The notes: generated by a model not told the origin, from the letters alone. Counted from the stretch's first letter, positions 1 through 10,344 are shown. The stretch: DNA of 64,000 nt from Pseudomonas helmanticensis (GCF_900182985.1 NZ_FXUY01000001.1:4661501-4725500); one strand, 5' to 3'. Program-made: numbers and translations.

Positions 1-406
1 GAAAGGCATCGAATTTCTCTCCGAGGCCGACGCGCTCCAGCATTGCGCGCGCCAGTTCCGCTGCCTTGGCTTTTGGCACTTTCTGCACCACCTGTGGCGC
101 GAGCATGACGTTCTCGCCGACGGTGAGGTGCGGGAACAGGTTGAACTGCTGAAAAACCATACCGACTTTCTGCCGCAAGCTGCGCAAATCAGCGCGGGCA
201 GCGTCGAGGTATTCGCCATCGACTTCGATCACGCCGTCGTTGATCGATTCCAGGCCGTTAAGCGTGCGCAGCAGGGTGGATTTGCCCGAGCCGCTGCGGC
301 CGATGATCGCCACCACCTGGCCTTCTTCGACGCTGAGGTCGATGCCTTTGAGTACGTGGTGATCGCCGTAGTATTTATGCAGGGCGGAAATTCTAAGCAG
401 AGGCAT
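1..406 (-). CDS. Polar amino-acid ABC transporter ATP-binding protein (C-terminus beyond window)
   Basis: This is the ATPase of an amino-acid importer; it powers the two permeases encoded just upstream. About the first 135 residues are visible. The Walker A motif GRSGSGKST lies near residues 31-39, followed by the Q-loop region VFQQFNLFPHLTVGEN, both typical of the GlnQ/HisP family (usually about 245 residues). The signature and Walker B motifs lie outside the window. The ATG at 404-406 is chosen because it follows GGAG and opens straight into the family N-terminus. It overlaps the upstream permease stop by 14 bp, which indicates translational coupling. The substrate cannot be read from this fragment. 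Confidence 0.93.
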   Translation of the reverse strand, partial: MPLLRISALHKYYGDHHVLKGIDLSVEEGQVVAIIGRSGSGKSTLLRTLNGLESINDGVIEVDGEYLDAARADLRSLRQKVGMVFQQFNLFPHLTVGENVMLAPQVVQKVPKAKAAELARAMLERVGLGEKFDAF

Positions 407-1043
407 GCAGTCTCCTTTCCAGGTAGCGCGCACTGAGGGACAAGGGGTAGCAGAGCAGGAAATAGCCGAGGGCGACGAGGCCGTAGACCATGAACGGTTC
501 AAACGTGGCGTTGGCGAGCATGCCGCCGGTCTTGGTCAGCTCGGTGAAGCCGATGATTGAGGTCACGGCGGTGCCTTTGACCACTTGCACCGAAAAACCC
601 ACGGTCGGCGCCACGGCAATCCGCAGCGCTTGCGGCAGGATCACGTAGCGCAGTTGCTCCAAGGGATTGAGCGCCAGACTCGCCGAGGCTTCCCACTGGC
701 CATTGGAGATCGACTCGACGCAACCGCGCCAGATCTCTGCCAGATAGGCGCTGGTGAACAAGGTCAGGGCAATCGCTGCGGCCATCCACGGCGAAATCTC
801 GATTCCGGCCAGCGCCACGCCGAAGAACACCAGAAACAGTTGCATCAACAGTGGCGTGCCCTGGAACAGCTCGATCCAGGTGCGGGCGATGTTGCTCGAC
901 ACAGGGTTTTTCGAAATGCGCATGATCAGGATCAGCAGCCCGACGATCCCGCCACCGATAAACGCCACCAGCGACAACGCCAGCGTCCATTGCAGGCCGA
1001 CGAGCAGGTTGCGCAGGATGTCCCAGAAGGTGAAATCGCTCAT
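393..1043 (-). CDS. Amino-acid ABC transporter permease
   Basis: This is an inner-membrane permease of the HisM/GlnP family, 216 residues from the ATG at 1041-1043. The EAA loop that docks with the ATPase is visible as EASASLALNPLEQLRYVILP, and several hydrophobic segments flank it. An in-frame upstream extension to 1112 exists, but it would run into the preceding permease gene, so the shorter start is preferred. Its start overlaps the stop of the upstream permease in an ATGA arrangement. With the other permease it should form the heterodimeric channel of the importer. Confidence 0.92.
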   Translation of the reverse strand: MSDFTFWDILRNLLVGLQWTLALSLVAFIGGGIVGLLILIMRISKNPVSSNIARTWIELFQGTPLLMQLFLVFFGVALAGIEISPWMAAAIALTLFTSAYLAEIWRGCVESISNGQWEASASLALNPLEQLRYVILPQALRIAVAPTVGFSVQVVKGTAVTSIIGFTELTKTGGMLANATFEPFMVYGLVALGYFLLCYPLSLSARYLERRLHASA

Positions 1044-1708
1044 GCGTGGCTCCTGCTTATGTAGCGGCGACCGATCCAGTTGAGTAACTGGCGAATCAGC
1101 AGCGCCATGCACAGGTAGATCAGCGTGGTCAGCGCGTAGGTTTCAAAAGCGCGGAAGTTGCGCGACTGAATGAAGTTGGCGGCGAAGCTCAGCTCTTCGG
1201 TGGCGATCTGCGAACACACCGCCGAACCGAGCATGACGATGATGATCTGGCTGCTCAGCGCCGGCCAGACCTTGCCCAGCGCTGGCAGCAAGACCACGTG
1301 GCGGAACGCCTCGAAGCGGGTCATCGCCAATGCTGCTGCGGCTTCCAGCTGCCCGCGCGGGATCGCCTGGATGCCGGCACGGATGATCTCGGTCGAATAG
1401 GCGCCGAGGTTGATCACCATCGCCAGCACCGCCGCCTGCCATTCGGAAATCTGCACGCCAAGCGACGGCAGGCCGAAGAAGATGAAGAACAACTGCACCA
1501 GAAACGGCGTGTTGCGGATCAACTCGACGTAAACGCCGAATAGCGTCGAGAACGGGCGAATCTCCCACGCCCGCATCAGCGCCCCGACAATCCCGAGGCC
1601 GACCCCGAGCACCGCACCGATGGCGGTCAGCTCAAGGGTGAACAGCGCCCCGCGCAGCAGCAGGTCGGTGTTTTCCACCACCGGCATGAAATCGAACTGA
1701 TAAGCCAT
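1040..1708 (-). CDS. Amino-acid ABC transporter permease
   Basis: This is the second inner-membrane permease of the same importer, 222 residues. Its EAA loop reads EAAAALAMTRFEAFRHVVLL, and the N-terminal TM segment around residues 18-45 is the conserved start of the HisM/GlnP family. The gene begins 21 bp after the binding-protein gene and overlaps the next permease by 4 bp, so the four genes form one operon (binding protein, permease, permease, ATPase). In this family the two permeases form a heterodimer. Confidence 0.93.
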   Translation of the reverse strand: MAYQFDFMPVVENTDLLLRGALFTLELTAIGAVLGVGLGIVGALMRAWEIRPFSTLFGVYVELIRNTPFLVQLFFIFFGLPSLGVQISEWQAAVLAMVINLGAYSTEIIRAGIQAIPRGQLEAAAALAMTRFEAFRHVVLLPALGKVWPALSSQIIIVMLGSAVCSQIATEELSFAANFIQSRNFRAFETYALTTLIYLCMALLIRQLLNWIGRRYISRSHA

Positions 1709-1729
1709 GAAGGTCTCCCGCGCAGTCGA

Positions 1730-2515
1730 TCAGAGATCGGCCGGCAGCGGCTCTTTCAGCCAGGTCTGCGAATTCTTTTCCAGTGCGCCGTCAGCCTTGG
1801 CGGTGGTCAGGATGTCGTTGACCTTGGCCAGCAGCGCCGCTTCGTTCTTGTTCACGCCGACGTAGACCGGTGAGTCCTTGAGCTTCACTTTCAGCGCCGG
1901 CACGCGTTTCGGGTTCTTCTCGCTGATCGCGACCATCACCACGTTGCCGCTGGCGATCAGGTCGACCTGGCCTGCGAGGTAGGCGGCGATGGTCGAGTTG
2001 TTGTCTTCGAAGCGCTTGATGGTCACACCTTCGGGAGCGACCTTGGTCAGCTCGATGTCTTCGATGGCACCACGGGTGACGCTGATGGTCTTGCCCTTGA
2101 GGTCGTCGAGGCTGGTAATCGCGGCGTCGGGCGGGCCGAACACGGCGAGGTAAAACGGTGCGTAGGCATGGGAGAAGTCGATGACCTTCTCGCGTTCGGG
2201 GTTTTTGCCGAGGCTGGAAATCACCAGGTCGACTTTGCCAGTGGTGAGAAACGGGATGCGGTTGGTGCTGTTGACCGGGGTCAGTTCAAGTTTGACCTTG
2301 AGTTGCTCGGCCAGCAGTTTTGCCGTGTCGATATCGAGGCCGCGCGGTTTCATGTCCGGGCCGACCGAGCCGAACGGCGGGAAGTCCTGAGGTACAGCGA
2401 CTTTCAGTGTGCCGCGTTTGACCACGTCGTCGAGACCGTCGGCATGTGCGGGCGCCTGACAGAGCAGCAGGCCGGCAAACAGGGAAGCGAGGAGGGCGCT
2501 GTAACGCTGGGTCAT
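1730..2515 (-). CDS. Periplasmic amino-acid-binding protein of ABC importer
   Basis: This solute-binding protein (SBP_bac_3 family) captures an amino acid in the periplasm and delivers it to the permeases downstream. The product has about 261 residues, starts with a Sec signal peptide and a likely cleavage site after APAHA, and contains the family block RGTLKVAVPQDFPPFGSVG. I chose the ATG at 2513-2515 because GGAG lies 7 nt upstream; a TTG six bases earlier is less likely. It is the first gene of the operon and is divergent from the GntR-type regulator, which probably controls it. The exact ligand is not determinable. Confidence 0.92.
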   Translation of the reverse strand: MTQRYSALLASLFAGLLLCQAPAHADGLDDVVKRGTLKVAVPQDFPPFGSVGPDMKPRGLDIDTAKLLAEQLKVKLELTPVNSTNRIPFLTTGKVDLVISSLGKNPEREKVIDFSHAYAPFYLAVFGPPDAAITSLDDLKGKTISVTRGAIEDIELTKVAPEGVTIKRFEDNNSTIAAYLAGQVDLIASGNVVMVAISEKNPKRVPALKVKLKDSPVYVGVNKNEAALLAKVNDILTTAKADGALEKNSQTWLKEPLPADL

Positions 2516-2619
2516 GGACAATCTCCGGATCGGCGGGAAGTGATTTCTGTGATCGGACAGAGCATGCGCCGTGCCAATAGGCGGCCTTGGTAGCGGCAGG
2601 CCGCGGTTTCAGCGGGTTT

Positions 2620-2646
2620 GTTCGGTCTTACTGGTCTGAACAGTCA
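2620..2646. promoter_or_regulatory. Candidate FadR-family operator between importer and regulator
   Basis: The divergent gap 2516-2771 contains GTCTTAC (2625-2631), which fits the GT-N3-AC core known for FadR-subfamily regulators. It is followed directly by the near-palindrome ACTGGTCTGAACAGT (2630-2644), with two mismatched positions. It lies 105-130 bp from both start codons. Assignment as the binding site of the adjacent regulator is inference. Confidence 0.35.
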
Positions 2647-2771
2647 GGTTGTTTTTCGCACTGCCATGGCGCATCGGCCCCAAGCGTCGAACCCCGCTGG
2701 GGCACGACTTGCCGGACTCCTCGAATAGCTTTACAACTAGCCGCACATTGGCCCGGTGCGTCTGAAAAACC

Positions 2772-3479
2772 ATGAACTCGATTTCCCGTGCGGTACCCGA
2801 AGTGGCGCTGCAAGCGATCCGCAAACTGATCAGCGAACAGGGCTTCGGCCCCGGCGATGCCTTGCCGTCGCAACGGGATCTGGCGCTGCAACTCGGTGTC
2901 AGTCGGGCATCGTTGCGTGAAGCGTTGTCATCGCTGAGTGCGCTGGGCGTGGTCAGTATTCAGCCGGGCAAGGGCGTTTTCGTGCAGGCGCCGGTGGAGT
3001 TGTCACGCGGCGATAGCGCGCCGGGCTGGTCGTTCGCGGCGCAGGCGTCGCCATTGGATATCTTTCAGTTGCGCTATGCGCTGGAGGGTTTCGCCGCAGG
3101 GCTGGCAGCGGTGACGCTGAGCACGTTCGATCTGGACGCGCTGGAAGACAATGTTGCGGCAATGCGCGAGCAATTGAAGGCCGGCGACTTTGAAGCCGCC
3201 GCGAAACTCGACTTCGAATTCCACCGGCGCATTCTGCTGGCGAGCGGCAATCAGGCGATGCTGAGCATCCTTACCGCCAGTGCCGAGATGTTTCTCGAGA
3301 GCCAGAAACTACCGTTCATCCGTGCCGAGCGCGCCATGGAAACCTGGCAGGAACACCGAAAAATCCTTCGTGCCCTCGCTCGCCGGGCATCCGCTGCTGC
3401 GCAAAAAGCCATGCAGGAACACGTGCGCAATGCGGCCCTGCGCACCGGGATCGCCTTCATCGCCCCCGCCACGGCGTGA
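2772..3479 (+). CDS. FadR/GntR-family (FCD domain) transcriptional regulator
   Basis: This is a cytoplasmic DNA-binding repressor or activator of 235 residues. The N-terminal GntR winged helix (about residues 10-75) shows LPSQRDLALQLGVSRASLREAL and the wing sequence IQPGKGVFV. The C-terminal all-helical FCD domain (about 90-225) shows the ligand/metal motif DFEFHRRILLASGN. FCD regulators usually sense small carboxylates or amino acids. Because it is divergent from the amino-acid importer, local control of that operon is the simplest inference. Confidence 0.92.
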   Translation: MNSISRAVPEVALQAIRKLISEQGFGPGDALPSQRDLALQLGVSRASLREALSSLSALGVVSIQPGKGVFVQAPVELSRGDSAPGWSFAAQASPLDIFQLRYALEGFAAGLAAVTLSTFDLDALEDNVAAMREQLKAGDFEAAAKLDFEFHRRILLASGNQAMLSILTASAEMFLESQKLPFIRAERAMETWQEHRKILRALARRASAAAQKAMQEHVRNAALRTGIAFIAPATA

Positions 3480-3533
3480 CTTGAGCTATACCCAAACTCA
3501 TGGGGCACCATAGCAAGACTCAATCATCTGCGG

Positions 3534-3551
3534 CTTCCTGAACACAGGAAG
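3534..3551. repeat. Short perfect hairpin upstream of trxA
   Basis: CTTCCTG, loop AACA, CAGGAAG: a 7-bp perfect stem in the 120-bp gap between the regulator and trxA. No T-run follows, so a classical terminator is unlikely. A TATGAT at 3558-3563 just after it is a plausible -10 element for trxA. Confidence 0.4.
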
Positions 3552-3599
3552 GGCGGCTATGATGGGCCACGTTTTTTTGCTTACAACCTGGAGAATTCC

Positions 3600-3929
3600 A
3601 TGAGCAGCGATCTTATCAAACACGTTAGCGACGCTAGCTTCGATGCCGACGTACTCAAGGCCGAAGGCGCTGTCCTGGTCGATTACTGGGCTGAATGGTG
3701 CGGTCCTTGCAAAATGATCGCTCCGGTACTGGACGAGATTGCCGAGACTTACAAAGGCAAGCTGACCGTTGCCAAACTGAACATCGACGAAAACCAGGAA
3801 ACCCCGGCCAAGCATGGCGTGCGTGGTATCCCGACCTTGATGCTGTTCAAGGACGGTGAAGTCGCTGCGACCAAAGTCGGCGCGCTGTCGAAATCGCAAC
3901 TGGCAGCTTTCCTCGACGCCAACATCTAA
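3600..3929 (+). CDS. trxA: Thioredoxin 1
   Basis: Thioredoxin reduces protein disulfides in the cytoplasm using electrons from thioredoxin reductase. The 109-residue product has the full family length. The redox motif WCGPC is at residues 33-37, the conserved Asp in VLVDYWAEW precedes it, and the cis-proline loop GIPTLMLF follows. An SD-like GGAG precedes the ATG. The gene is followed by a strong intrinsic terminator and then rho, the arrangement also found in P. aeruginosa. Confidence 0.98.
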   Translation: MSSDLIKHVSDASFDADVLKAEGAVLVDYWAEWCGPCKMIAPVLDEIAETYKGKLTVAKLNIDENQETPAKHGVRGIPTLMLFKDGEVAATKVGALSKSQLAAFLDANI

Positions 3930-3955
3930 GCGTCGCAGTAAAGTGCTTTAAAAAA

Positions 3956-3980
3956 AGCCCCGCAAATAGCGGGGCTTTTT
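3956..3980 (+). terminator. Intrinsic terminator of trxA
   Basis: Stem AGCCCCGC (3956-3963), loop AAATA, GCGGGGCT (3969-3976), followed by TTTT. An A-run on the 5' side makes it potentially bidirectional. Confidence 0.93.
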
Positions 3981-4178
3981 GCGTATTCAGGGCTAGACGC
4001 TCCGAAACTCAGGTGGTACATTCGGCCCCGCACTGGTTTCTCCATTGCCCCCTGCTAGCCGTCGCCGACGCACTCCTTTTCGAATTAGTTCGCGATCCTG
4101 TCGCCTTCTCCGCGGCGCGGCCTCATTAAGCCAAAAGCTTAATTTCCCCCCCTCCATAAATGATTACGTCATTCCTAT
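3981..4178 (+). promoter_or_regulatory. Long C-rich rho leader
   Basis: The 198 bp between the trxA terminator and the rho ATG contain several C-rich stretches (for example TTTCCCCCCCTCC near 4142) and no ATG-initiated leader peptide. No Shine-Dalgarno sequence is visible before the rho ATG. In other bacteria rho represses itself by Rho-dependent termination in its leader; the C-rich, weakly structured sequence fits a rut site. This is inference. Confidence 0.45.
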
Positions 4179-5438
<1,260 letters not shown>

Positions 5439-5457
5439 CATCGCCGGCTGAGCCGAT

Positions 5458-5491
5458 AAAAATGGCGTCCCTATGGGGGCGCTATTTTTTT
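5458..5491 (+). terminator. Intrinsic terminator of rho
   Basis: A 12-bp stem with two G-U pairs, AAATGGCGTCCC (5460-5471), loop TATG, GGGGCGCTATTT (5476-5487), runs into TTTT. Confidence 0.85.
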
Positions 5492-5645
5492 GCCCGGATT
5501 TTGACTGGATTTTGTCTCAGCGATGGGACGATGGCGATCTGGTAAGGTCTGTGCCTTGCAGAATGAGCAGCAACGTACGAGACCGTTTCCGGGTAAGAGA
5601 TTCCGGCTGTACAAATAATAACCAACTGATTGGCATTAAAGATTT

Positions 5646-7643
5646 ATGAGCACACTCGCTTATCGAAGGGATATCGACGGCTTGCGGGCAGTCGCGGTCA
5701 TCGCCGTGGTGCTGTTCCATTTTGGCGTCCCGGGGTTTACCGGCGGTTTTGTCGGGGTTGACGTGTTTTTCGTCATTTCCGGCTACCTGATCACTTCGAT
5801 TATCTGGAACCAGCGTCAGGCTGGACGGTTCAGCTTCGTCGAGTTCTGGGCACGCCGTGCGCGGCGGATTCTGCCGGCGCTGTTCGCGATGATCATTGCG
5901 GTGCTGGCGGTGGGCTGGTTCCTGCTGGCGCCCAAGGATTACGAAGAGCTGGGGCGCTCAGTGCGCTATCAGGTGCTGTTCGTCTCGAACATCCTGTTTA
6001 TGCGTCAGGACGGCTATTTCGACGTCGCCTCTGACCTCAAGCCGATGTTGCACACCTGGTCGCTGGCGGTTGAAGAGCAGTTCTACATCCTCTTCCCGCT
6101 GCTGCTGGCGGTGCTGTCGAGTCGCCTCAAGCACTGGCGACTGGCGCTGTTCGCGATTCTGCTGGTGTCCTTCGGTCTGAGCGTGTGGGCGGTCAGTCAC
6201 CACCCGGAAAAAGCCTTCTTCCTGCTGCCAATGCGCGCCTGGGAACTGCTCGCCGGGGCGATGCTGGCGGTCGCGCCGAAGCATGCCTGGCGCTTGAAGC
6301 CGATGGCGGCGCAACTGTTGAGCCTGCTCGGCATGGGCCTGATCCTGCTGGCGGTGTTCGGCTACAGCAAAGCCACACCATTCCCCGGTGCTGCGGCGCT
6401 GCTGCCTGTGCTCGGTGTGGTGCTGCTGATTTTCGCCAACGGTCATCGCGAGACTGTTGTTGGTCAATTGTTGAGCAGTAAGGTGATGGTCGGTTTCGGC
6501 CTGATCTCTTATTCCTGGTACCTGTGGCATTGGCCGGTGTTCGTGTTTTCCAGCTATGCCAGCGTCGAGGAAATCAGCGCGCTCGATAACGCCGGATTAA
6601 TTCTGCTGACGCTGGTGCTGGGTTATCTGTCGTGGAAATTCATCGAAACGCCGTTCCGCGAGCGCCGTTTGCTCGCCGGTCGTCGGCCGATTCTGATCGC
6701 TGGCGCCCTCGGTGTGCTGGTGCTGGCGCTGGCCGGGCAAACCCTGCGCTGGACCGATGGCTTGCCGTGGCGTCTGTCCGATCAGGCGCTGCAATTTGCC
6801 CGTGGCCACGACTGGCGGCCGGAGTTGATGGCGTGCCTGGCGGACGACAAGACACCTGACGACAAACTGTTCTGTCATTACGGCGTGGCCGACGTGCCGG
6901 CGCAAGCGATGGTCTGGGGCGACAGTCATGCCACGGCGCTGATTCCGGTGTTCGATGACGGCGCGAAAGCCCATGACGTCAGCGTGATTCTGGCCAGTTC
7001 CCCTGGCTGCATTCCGGTGGAGGGTCTTGAACATGGCCCGGTATGTGCGCATTTCAACCGCCGGATCGAGCAGGCCCTGAAAGAGAAAACCGTCAGCGAT
7101 GTGGTGCTGGTCGCGCGCTGGAGCCTGTATCTCTACGGCGATGCCAATGGCGACTTGGGCCACGTGCTGAGAACCCCCGACGGTCGTTACGATCGCGCCG
7201 CTGCCGAGCAACGTCTGGCCGCTGGCCTGCGCACGCGCGTTGCGCAACTGCGTGCCAGCGGCCATCGGGTCTGGCTGGTCAAGGAGGCGCCGCTGCAGGC
7301 CTTCAGCCCGCCGTACCGTCTGACGCGACTGGCGATGCTCGATCGTTCGGTCGAGGGCGTTGGTCAGCAAGTTGCCGTACATCACGAGCGTCAGGTGTTT
7401 ATCAGCCAGTTGTTCGCCGAGCTGGCCAAAGACCCGGCAGTGCGTGTGGTCGATCCTGCGCCACGCCTGTGTGATGAAAAGGGACTCTGTCACGCAGAAC
7501 TCGACGGCTACTCGCTGTACACCGACGATAATCACCTCTCGGAAGTCGGCGCGCGCCTGGTGGCACCGATCATGGAGCCGCTGTTCATCAGCCTGCAAGG
7601 CCGGGAAAACCTTGGCAAAGCCCGGACGAATGCAGCCAAGTAA
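5646..7643 (+). CDS. OafA-type membrane acyltransferase with SGNH domain
   Basis: This inner-membrane enzyme probably transfers acetyl or another acyl group onto a surface polysaccharide such as LPS O-antigen. The acyltransferase-3 domain (about residues 5-345) has the N-terminal motif YRRDIDGLRAVAV, then GVDVFFVISGYLI, and about ten hydrophobic segments. The C-terminal periplasmic SGNH-hydrolase-like domain (about 410-650) shows the nucleophile motif WGDSHA near residue 424 and DDNHLS near the end. The 665-residue length suits the fused OafA class. It is a single-gene unit downstream of the rho terminator. The acceptor cannot be inferred here. Confidence 0.92.
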   Translation: MSTLAYRRDIDGLRAVAVIAVVLFHFGVPGFTGGFVGVDVFFVISGYLITSIIWNQRQAGRFSFVEFWARRARRILPALFAMIIAVLAVGWFLLAPKDYEELGRSVRYQVLFVSNILFMRQDGYFDVASDLKPMLHTWSLAVEEQFYILFPLLLAVLSSRLKHWRLALFAILLVSFGLSVWAVSHHPEKAFFLLPMRAWELLAGAMLAVAPKHAWRLKPMAAQLLSLLGMGLILLAVFGYSKATPFPGAAALLPVLGVVLLIFANGHRETVVGQLLSSKVMVGFGLISYSWYLWHWPVFVFSSYASVEEISALDNAGLILLTLVLGYLSWKFIETPFRERRLLAGRRPILIAGALGVLVLALAGQTLRWTDGLPWRLSDQALQFARGHDWRPELMACLADDKTPDDKLFCHYGVADVPAQAMVWGDSHATALIPVFDDGAKAHDVSVILASSPGCIPVEGLEHGPVCAHFNRRIEQALKEKTVSDVVLVARWSLYLYGDANGDLGHVLRTPDGRYDRAAAEQRLAAGLRTRVAQLRASGHRVWLVKEAPLQAFSPPYRLTRLAMLDRSVEGVGQQVAVHHERQVFISQLFAELAKDPAVRVVDPAPRLCDEKGLCHAELDGYSLYTDDNHLSEVGARLVAPIMEPLFISLQGRENLGKARTNAAK

Positions 7644-7654
7644 GCAGCGACAGG

Positions 7655-7683
7655 CTGCCACAGGGCTGCATAGCAGGTAGGAT
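7655..7683 (+). promoter_or_regulatory. Candidate sigma-70 promoter of ubiD
   Basis: CTGCCA (7655-7660), a 17-bp spacer and TAGGAT (7678-7683) lie 30 bp before the ubiD ATG. Both boxes match the consensus only partly. Confidence 0.3.
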
Positions 7684-7712
7684 GTACGCCTATTTTGAGG
7701 GTGCCATCGTCA

Positions 7713-9179
7713 ATGAAATTCAAGGATCTTCGGGATTTCGTGCAGCAGCTTGAGCAGCGCGGAGAGTTGAAACGCATCCAGATTCCCGTCTCGCCGGTGC
7801 TGGAGATGACTGAGGTGTGTGACCGCACGCTACGGGCCAAAGGCCCGGCGCTGCTGTTCGAGAAGCCCACCGGCTACGACATTCCGGTGCTCGGCAACCT
7901 GTTCGGCACCCCCGAGCGGGTGGCCATGGGCATGGGCGCCGAGTCGGTCAGCGAGCTGCGCGAAATTGGCAAGCTGCTGGCGTTCCTCAAGGAGCCCGAG
8001 CCGCCGAAGGGCTTGAAAGACGCGTGGTCGAAGCTGCCGATCTTCCGCAAGATCATCTCGATGGCGCCGAAAGTCGTCAAAGACGCGGTGTGCCAGGAAG
8101 TGGTCATCGAAGGCGACGACGTCGACCTGGCGATGCTGCCGGTGCAGACCTGTTGGCCCGGCGACGTCGGCCCGCTGATCACCTGGGGCCTGACCGTCAC
8201 CAAAGGCCCGAACAAGGACCGCCAGAACCTCGGCATCTACCGTCAGCAAGTGATCGGCCGCAACAAGGTGATCATGCGTTGGCTGAGCCACCGTGGCGGC
8301 GCGCTGGATTACCGCGAATGGTGCGAGAAGCATCCGGGCCAACCGTTTCCGGTGTCCGTGGCGCTGGGCGCGGATCCGGCGACCATTCTTGGCGCCGTGA
8401 CGCCAGTGCCGGACAGCCTGTCCGAATACGCTTTCGCCGGTCTCTTGCGCGGTAACCGCACCGAACTGGTCAAGTGCCGTGGCAATGACCTGCAAGTGCC
8501 GGCCACCGCCGAAATCATCCTCGAAGGCGTGATCCATCCGGGCGAAATGGCCGATGAAGGCCCGTACGGCGACCACACCGGTTACTACAACGAAGTCGAC
8601 AGCTTCCCGGTGTTCACCGTCGAGCGCATCACCCACCGGATCAAACCGATCTACCACAGCACTTACACCGGCCGTCCGCCGGATGAGCCGGCGATTCTCG
8701 GCGTCGCACTGAACGAAGTGTTCGTGCCGATCCTGCAAAAGCAGTTCCCGGAGATCACCGACTTCTACCTGCCGCCGGAAGGCTGTTCGTACCGCATGGC
8801 CATCGTGACCATGAAGAAGTCGTATCCGGGGCACGCCAAGCGCGTGATGCTCGGTGTCTGGTCGTTTTTACGACAGTTCATGTACACCAAGTTCGTTATC
8901 GTCACTGACGACGATATCAACGCCCGTGACTGGAACGACGTGATCTGGGCCATCACCACGCGCATGGACCCCAAGCGCGACACGGTGATGATCGATAACA
9001 CGCCGATCGACTACCTCGACTTCGCCTCGCCGATCTCCGGCCTGGGTTCGAAAATGGGCCTCGATGCCACCCACAAGTGGCCGGGCGAAACCACTCGCGA
9101 GTGGGGTCGCGTGATCGTCAAGGACGACGCCGTCACCCAACGGATCGATGCCATCTGGAATCAGTTAGGAATAGATTGA
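7713..9179 (+). CDS. ubiD: 4-hydroxy-3-polyprenylbenzoate decarboxylase UbiD
   Basis: UbiD decarboxylates 4-hydroxy-3-polyprenylbenzoate in ubiquinone synthesis using prenylated FMN made by UbiX. The product has 488 residues from the ATG at 7713; a TTG 18 bp upstream is in frame but gives a non-family N-terminus. Visible family features are [35 protein letters not shown] (with the catalytic acidic residue) and the C-terminal hexamerisation part. The stop codon overlaps the next start as TGATG, so the downstream reductase is translationally coupled. Confidence 0.97.
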   Translation: MKFKDLRDFVQQLEQRGELKRIQIPVSPVLEMTEVCDRTLRAKGPALLFEKPTGYDIPVLGNLFGTPERVAMGMGAESVSELREIGKLLAFLKEPEPPKGLKDAWSKLPIFRKIISMAPKVVKDAVCQEVVIEGDDVDLAMLPVQTCWPGDVGPLITWGLTVTKGPNKDRQNLGIYRQQVIGRNKVIMRWLSHRGGALDYREWCEKHPGQPFPVSVALGADPATILGAVTPVPDSLSEYAFAGLLRGNRTELVKCRGNDLQVPATAEIILEGVIHPGEMADEGPYGDHTGYYNEVDSFPVFTVERITHRIKPIYHSTYTGRPPDEPAILGVALNEVFVPILQKQFPEITDFYLPPEGCSYRMAIVTMKKSYPGHAKRVMLGVWSFLRQFMYTKFVIVTDDDINARDWNDVIWAITTRMDPKRDTVMIDNTPIDYLDFASPISGLGSKMGLDATHKWPGETTREWGRVIVKDDAVTQRIDAIWNQLGID

Positions 9180-10147
9180 TGCGTGTAACCCTGCAGCCCT
9201 CCGGAGCAGTGCTTGAGATACAGCCCGGTGAGCGGATTCTCGATGGTGCGCGGCGCCTGGGCTACGAATGCCCGCAAAGCTGCCGCAACGGCAATTGTCA
9301 CGTGTGTGCGGCGCTGCTGGTCGAAGGCCGCGTCGAACAGGCCGGCAAGGTGCATGACCACGGCGAGTTCTACACTTGCATAGCCGAGCCGCTGGAAGAC
9401 TGCATCCTGCTGTGGGATGGCGTGCTCGCGTTGGGAGAACTGCCGGTGCGCAGCCTGTCATGTCAGGTCATCGAATGCCGCGACGTCGGTGGCGACACCT
9501 GGCGCGTGCGTCTGCGTGCGCCGGCCGGCAAGCCGCCGCGTTATCACGCCGGGCAGTACCTGATGATCGAACGTGAGAACGGCGAGAAGTCGGCGTTCTC
9601 CATGGCTTCGGCACCGCACGGCGGGCGCGATCTGGAAATCCATGTGCTGGCGCGCGAAGCCAGTGCACTGAGCCTGATCGAACAGCTGCAACGCAATGCG
9701 ATGGTGCGTGTCGAGCTGCCATTCGGTGATACGCATCTGGCCGAGCTGCCCGACGGGCCGCTGGTGTTGGTTGCCGCCGGCACCGGCATGGGCCAGATTC
9801 ACGCGCTGATCGAACACTGTCGCGCCAATGGCTTCAAACATCCCGTGCATCTGTACTGGGGCGTGCGTCGTCCGGAAGATTTCTATGAAATCGAACACTG
9901 GGACGAATGGCTGAAGTTACCCAACCTGTTCCTGCACAAAGTCGTCAGCGATCAATGTGGCTGGGAAGGGCGCTGCGGCATGCTGCACGAGGCGGTTTGT
10001 GAAGACTTCCCGGATCTGAAACCGCTGCACGTCTACGCGAGCGGCTCGCCGGCGATGGTCTATGGCACCCTCGACGCCTTGGTCGAAGCCGGGATGGATG
10101 CCCATCAAATGCGTGCGGATGTGTTCGCCTACGCGCCTCGTCCCTGA
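9179..10147 (+). CDS. 2Fe-2S ferredoxin / flavin reductase fusion (CDP-glucoseen-reductase type)
   Basis: This is a 322-residue NAD(P)H-dependent electron-transfer protein. The N-terminal plant-type ferredoxin domain (1-90) carries the 2Fe-2S cysteines in SCRNGNCHVC plus the later FYTC. It is followed by an FAD-binding barrel (YHAGQYLMI, then SAFSMAS) and an NAD-binding domain (LVAAGTGMGQI and a final YASGSP). Databases usually name this type CDP-6-deoxy-delta-3,4-glucoseen reductase, but no dideoxysugar genes lie nearby. Coupling to ubiD suggests instead a role in supplying reduced flavin or electrons to ubiquinone synthesis; that is inference. Confidence 0.88.
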   Translation: MRVTLQPSGAVLEIQPGERILDGARRLGYECPQSCRNGNCHVCAALLVEGRVEQAGKVHDHGEFYTCIAEPLEDCILLWDGVLALGELPVRSLSCQVIECRDVGGDTWRVRLRAPAGKPPRYHAGQYLMIERENGEKSAFSMASAPHGGRDLEIHVLAREASALSLIEQLQRNAMVRVELPFGDTHLAELPDGPLVLVAAGTGMGQIHALIEHCRANGFKHPVHLYWGVRRPEDFYEIEHWDEWLKLPNLFLHKVVSDQCGWEGRCGMLHEAVCEDFPDLKPLHVYASGSPAMVYGTLDALVEAGMDAHQMRADVFAYAPRP

Positions 10148-10175
10148 ATCCGTTATAACTCTCTATATAGCCGAT

Positions 10176-10203
10176 CGGTATTTATGTAATTGCATAAATA
10201 CCG
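10176..10203. repeat. Perfect AT-rich palindrome between reductase and chaC
   Basis: CGGTATTTATG (10176-10186), spacer TAATTG, CATAAATACCG (10193-10203): 11 bp of perfect dyad symmetry in an otherwise AT-rich 197-bp gap. No T-run follows, so it resembles a protein-binding site more than a terminator. Confidence 0.6.
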
Positions 10204-10344
10204 CTAGGTTATATATCAATCAGGCAATCAATTAAGAACTGTGCCATGGCACTCAAATTGCCTTAAAACATATGTGCCTTATTGTTACAGCGGTGCGTTC
10301 TATTAAGTAATTCTTCACCCGCGGGGAGCTGAACGCTATTCGCC

